From Paracoccaceae bacterium (lineage in GTDB: Bacteria; Pseudomonadota; Alphaproteobacteria; Rhodobacterales; Rhodobacteraceae), in contig SLPP01000177.1 in NCBI GenBank assembly GCA_007131945.1, positions 1 through 7,323 on the forward strand: a stretch of 7,323 nt of DNA, in the 5' to 3' direction. Of the stretch, positions 5,975 to 7,323 are shown one piece after another. Every line of letters begins with the position of its first letter. Positions within the stretch are counted from its first letter, which is position 1. Position numbers and translations under genes: made by a program. The notes beneath the pieces were generated by a model that had not been told where the DNA came from, did not search any database, and saw only the letters and a program-made list of their open reading frames with translations.

Positions 5975-6487
5975 ATGAGACTCGACCGGCGAGCCGTCCT
6001 GACCGGCACCGCGGCACTGATGACCGTGAGCGTGCTGCCGAAATCCTTCGCGTCGGCGGCGATCGACGACAGCGTGGCGCGCTGGCTGGCACAGATCCTC
6101 GGGCCGCGCGGCGAAGAGCCCACCTTCGACAGCACCGAGCACAGCTTCGACGACATCCTCAGCGGCCAGCCGATCGAGGAGGGCGGCATCGCGCTCGACG
6201 TGCCGAACGTGGCCGAGAACGGCGCGCAGGTGCCGATCACGATCCATGTCGACAGCCCGATGACCGAGGACGACCACGTCACCGCGATCCACATCGTCGC
6301 CACCCGCAACCCGACGCCCGGCATCGGCACCTTCCGGCTGACCCCGGCCCTCGCCCGGGCCGAGGTCACGACCCGCATCCGTCTGGCCGAGGGGCAGGAG
6401 ATCCTCGTCCTCGCCGAGCTGTCGGACGGCCGCGTGCGCCGCGTCGCGGCCGAGATCGCCGTGACCCTCGGCGGCTGCGCGACCTGA
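5975..6487 (+). CDS. soxY: SoxY sulfur carrier protein, variant GGCAT tail
   Basis: A 170-residue periplasmic carrier. SoxY binds SoxZ and holds sulfur intermediates as a thioether or persulfide on a cysteine in a flexible C-terminal arm. A Tat-type signal is visible (LDRRAVLTG then a hydrophobic run, cleavage near FASA, residues 25-28). The mature domain has the SoxY beta-sandwich features, including NGAQVPITIHVDSPM (82-96), HIVATRNPTPGIGTF (106-120) and RVRRVAAEIAVTLGGC (153-168). Cys168 is the only cysteine, so it must be the carrier residue. The protein ends VTLGGCAT, whereas the canonical tail is GGCGG: the carrier Cys and the two preceding glycines are kept, and the last two glycines are Ala-Thr. 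GGAGG at 5963-5967 lies 7 nt before ATG 5975. It is translated with soxZ, 12 bp downstream, and the tail codons run directly into the soxZ ribosome site. Family assignment is firm; effect of the tail is unknown. Confidence 0.93.
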   Translation: MRLDRRAVLTGTAALMTVSVLPKSFASAAIDDSVARWLAQILGPRGEEPTFDSTEHSFDDILSGQPIEEGGIALDVPNVAENGAQVPITIHVDSPMTEDDHVTAIHIVATRNPTPGIGTFRLTPALARAEVTTRIRLAEGQEILVLAELSDGRVRRVAAEIAVTLGGCAT

Positions 6488-6499
6488 GGAGGAAGACCC

Positions 6500-6805
6500 A
6501 TGTCCACCCCCCGCATCCGCCTGCCCCGCAGCGCCGCCCCCGGCGAGGTGATCGAGGTGCGCACGCTGATCGACCATCCGATGATCACCGGCCTCTCCTC
6601 GCCCGAGCCGCGCGACATGCTCGAGCGCTTCGAGGTGACGGTGAACGGCGCCTTCGTCTTCGGCTACGATTTCGAGAACGGCAGCTCGGCCAACCCGACC
6701 TTCACCTTCCATCTGCCGCTCGACGAAACGAGCGACTTCGTCTTCACCTGGACGCACGAGGACGGCCACACCTTCGTCGCCGAGGGACAGGTCCGCGTCG
6801 GCTGA
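6500..6805 (+). CDS. soxZ: SoxZ, partner subunit of the SoxYZ sulfur carrier
   Basis: A 101-residue protein with the immunoglobulin-like SoxZ fold signature: PRIRLPRSAAPGEVIEVRTLIDHPMITGL over residues 4-32, then FEVTVNGAFVFGYDFENGSSANPTFTF (44-70) and FTWTHEDGHTF (82-92). It has no cysteine and no signal peptide, as is usual: SoxZ is carried through the Tat pathway bound to SoxY, whose own signal serves both. It stabilises SoxY and helps present the carrier arm to partner enzymes. AGGAGG at 6487-6492 shares its first base with the soxY stop codon and lies 7 nt before ATG 6500, so the two subunits are made in balance. Length is standard for the family. This is the last gene of the operon in the window; the next gene is convergent, its stop 36 bp away. 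Confidence 0.95.
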   Translation: MSTPRIRLPRSAAPGEVIEVRTLIDHPMITGLSSPEPRDMLERFEVTVNGAFVFGYDFENGSSANPTFTFHLPLDETSDFVFTWTHEDGHTFVAEGQVRVG

Positions 6806-6841
6806 GCGCGTCGGCCTAGATCCCGCTTCGCGGCGCCGTCC

Positions 6842-7323
6842 TCAGCGCGGCGCGAACCTGCCGATCGGGATCTTCAGATAGACATGTCCGTCCGCCTCGG
6901 GCTCCGGCAGGCGACCGCCTCGAATGTTCACCTGCAGCGCGGCGAGCATGCGGGTCGGCAAGGTCAGGGTGGCGTCGCGCGCCTCCCGGTTGCGAATGAA
7001 CTCCGCCCTGTCGATCCCGTCCCGGACATGGATGTTGCGCGCCCGATGCTCGGCCACGGTAGCCTCGAATTGCGGCGCCGCGTCCTCGTCGGGATAGTCG
7101 TGCCCGACGAAGAGACGGGTCTCCGCCGGCAGCTCGAGGATCGCGCGGATCGAATCCCACAGCGCCTCGGACGAGCCGCCGGGAAAGTCGGCGCGGCTCG
7201 TGCCGCTTTCGGGATACATCAGCGTGTCGTGGACGAAGGCCGCGTCGCCCGCGACATAGGTGATCGAGGCGAGCGTGTGGCCGGGCGAGAACATCACCCG
7301 CACCGGGATCTCGCCGACCCTGA
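6842..7323 (-). CDS. Metallo-beta-lactamase-fold persulfide dioxygenase-like protein (Blh/ETHE1 type), partial
   Basis: The last 159 residues of a protein whose N-terminus lies beyond the right edge; the frame stays open to base 7323, so the GTG at 7303 is not taken as the start. Visible motifs are SPGHT (His codon at 7277-7279), GDAAFVHDTLM (Asp codon at 7226-7228), GTSRADFPGG, and VGHDY (His codon at 7100-7102). In ETHE1-type persulfide dioxygenases the single iron is held by two His and one Asp, of which the SPGHT His and VHDT Asp correspond to two, and the Arg of the GTxRxDF motif binds the substrate. The C-terminal part (NIHVRDG, REARDATLTLP, LPEPEADG, YLKIPIG) resembles the Blh proteins of BigR-controlled operons. 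The expected reaction is oxidation of glutathione persulfide to sulfite in the cytoplasm. It faces the sox operon with no clear terminator between. The first HxHxDH motif is out of view, so activity cannot be judged. Confidence 0.85.
   Translation of the reverse strand, partial: RVGEIPVRVMFSPGHTLASITYVAGDAAFVHDTLMYPESGTSRADFPGGSSEALWDSIRAILELPAETRLFVGHDYPDEDAAPQFEATVAEHRARNIHVRDGIDRAEFIRNREARDATLTLPTRMLAALQVNIRGGRLPEPEADGHVYLKIPIGRFAPR

Noticed and set aside
4631..6769. A 712-codon minus-strand open frame antisense to soxF, soxY and soxZ.
   Set aside because: It spans three well-identified genes on the other strand, is His/Asp/Gly/Arg-rich without domains, and is an antisense shadow. The large antisense frames at 2896-4161 and 5902-6618 are rejected for the same reason.
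7301..7303. GTG as the start of the right-edge metallo-hydrolase.
   Set aside because: The frame continues open to the window end with family-like residues, and the essential first metal-binding motif must lie further upstream, so the gene is simply cut by the window.
1..7323. Insertion sequences, CRISPR arrays, tRNA or rRNA genes, attachment sites.
   Set aside because: No transposase motifs, no spaced direct repeat arrays, no cloverleaf or rRNA-like segments were seen on either strand.

Overview
This is a very GC-rich window with dense coding, compact intergenic regions and Shine-Dalgarno-led genes. Gene content (a Sox-type sulfur oxidation module, a flavocytochrome c sulfide dehydrogenase pair, and a Blh/ETHE1-like metallo-hydrolase) points to an alphaproteobacterium, perhaps near Rhodobacterales. 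The assignment comes from gene content and style only and is not certain at family level.

Left half (31-2696, minus strand): two co-directional genes. A class I SAM-dependent methyltransferase (2696 to 1806) is followed, after a 122-bp gap holding a GC-rich hairpin, by a soluble regulator (1683 to 31) with an OmpR-type winged helix, a TolB-N/FlgO-like middle domain and C-terminal TPR repeats. About 95 bp upstream of the methyltransferase lie two 11-bp direct repeats (2789-2810). That is the period used by OmpR/PhoB-type winged helices, so this is a good candidate operator for the neighbouring regulator.

Centre (2697-3051): a 355-bp divergent intergenic region with no gene. It carries the tandem repeat, an AT-rich imperfect inverted repeat (2867-2884), a strong GC hairpin (2953-2969) and a TTGACA promoter-like element just ahead of the plus-strand operon.

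Right half (3052-6805, plus strand): a sulfur-oxidation operon in the order YeeE/YedE-type (SoxT-like) membrane transporter, monoheme c-type cytochrome, FccB/SoxF flavoprotein, SoxY, SoxZ. The cytochrome and flavoprotein genes overlap by ATGA, and soxY and soxZ are 12 bp apart. The expected logic is that a thiosulfate or sulfur species is moved or sensed by the transporter. Sulfide is oxidised in the periplasm by the flavoprotein-cytochrome pair, and sulfane sulfur is carried on the single cysteine of SoxY within SoxYZ. No soxX, A, B, C or D lies in the window, and the operon ends at soxZ against a convergent gene.

Right edge (6842-7323, minus strand): the C-terminal part of a metallo-beta-lactamase-fold protein of the Blh/ETHE1 persulfide dioxygenase type, cut by the window end. 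It adds a likely cytoplasmic persulfide-oxidising step to the same locus. The most notable oddity is the SoxY carrier tail, which reads GGCAT instead of the canonical GGCGG.
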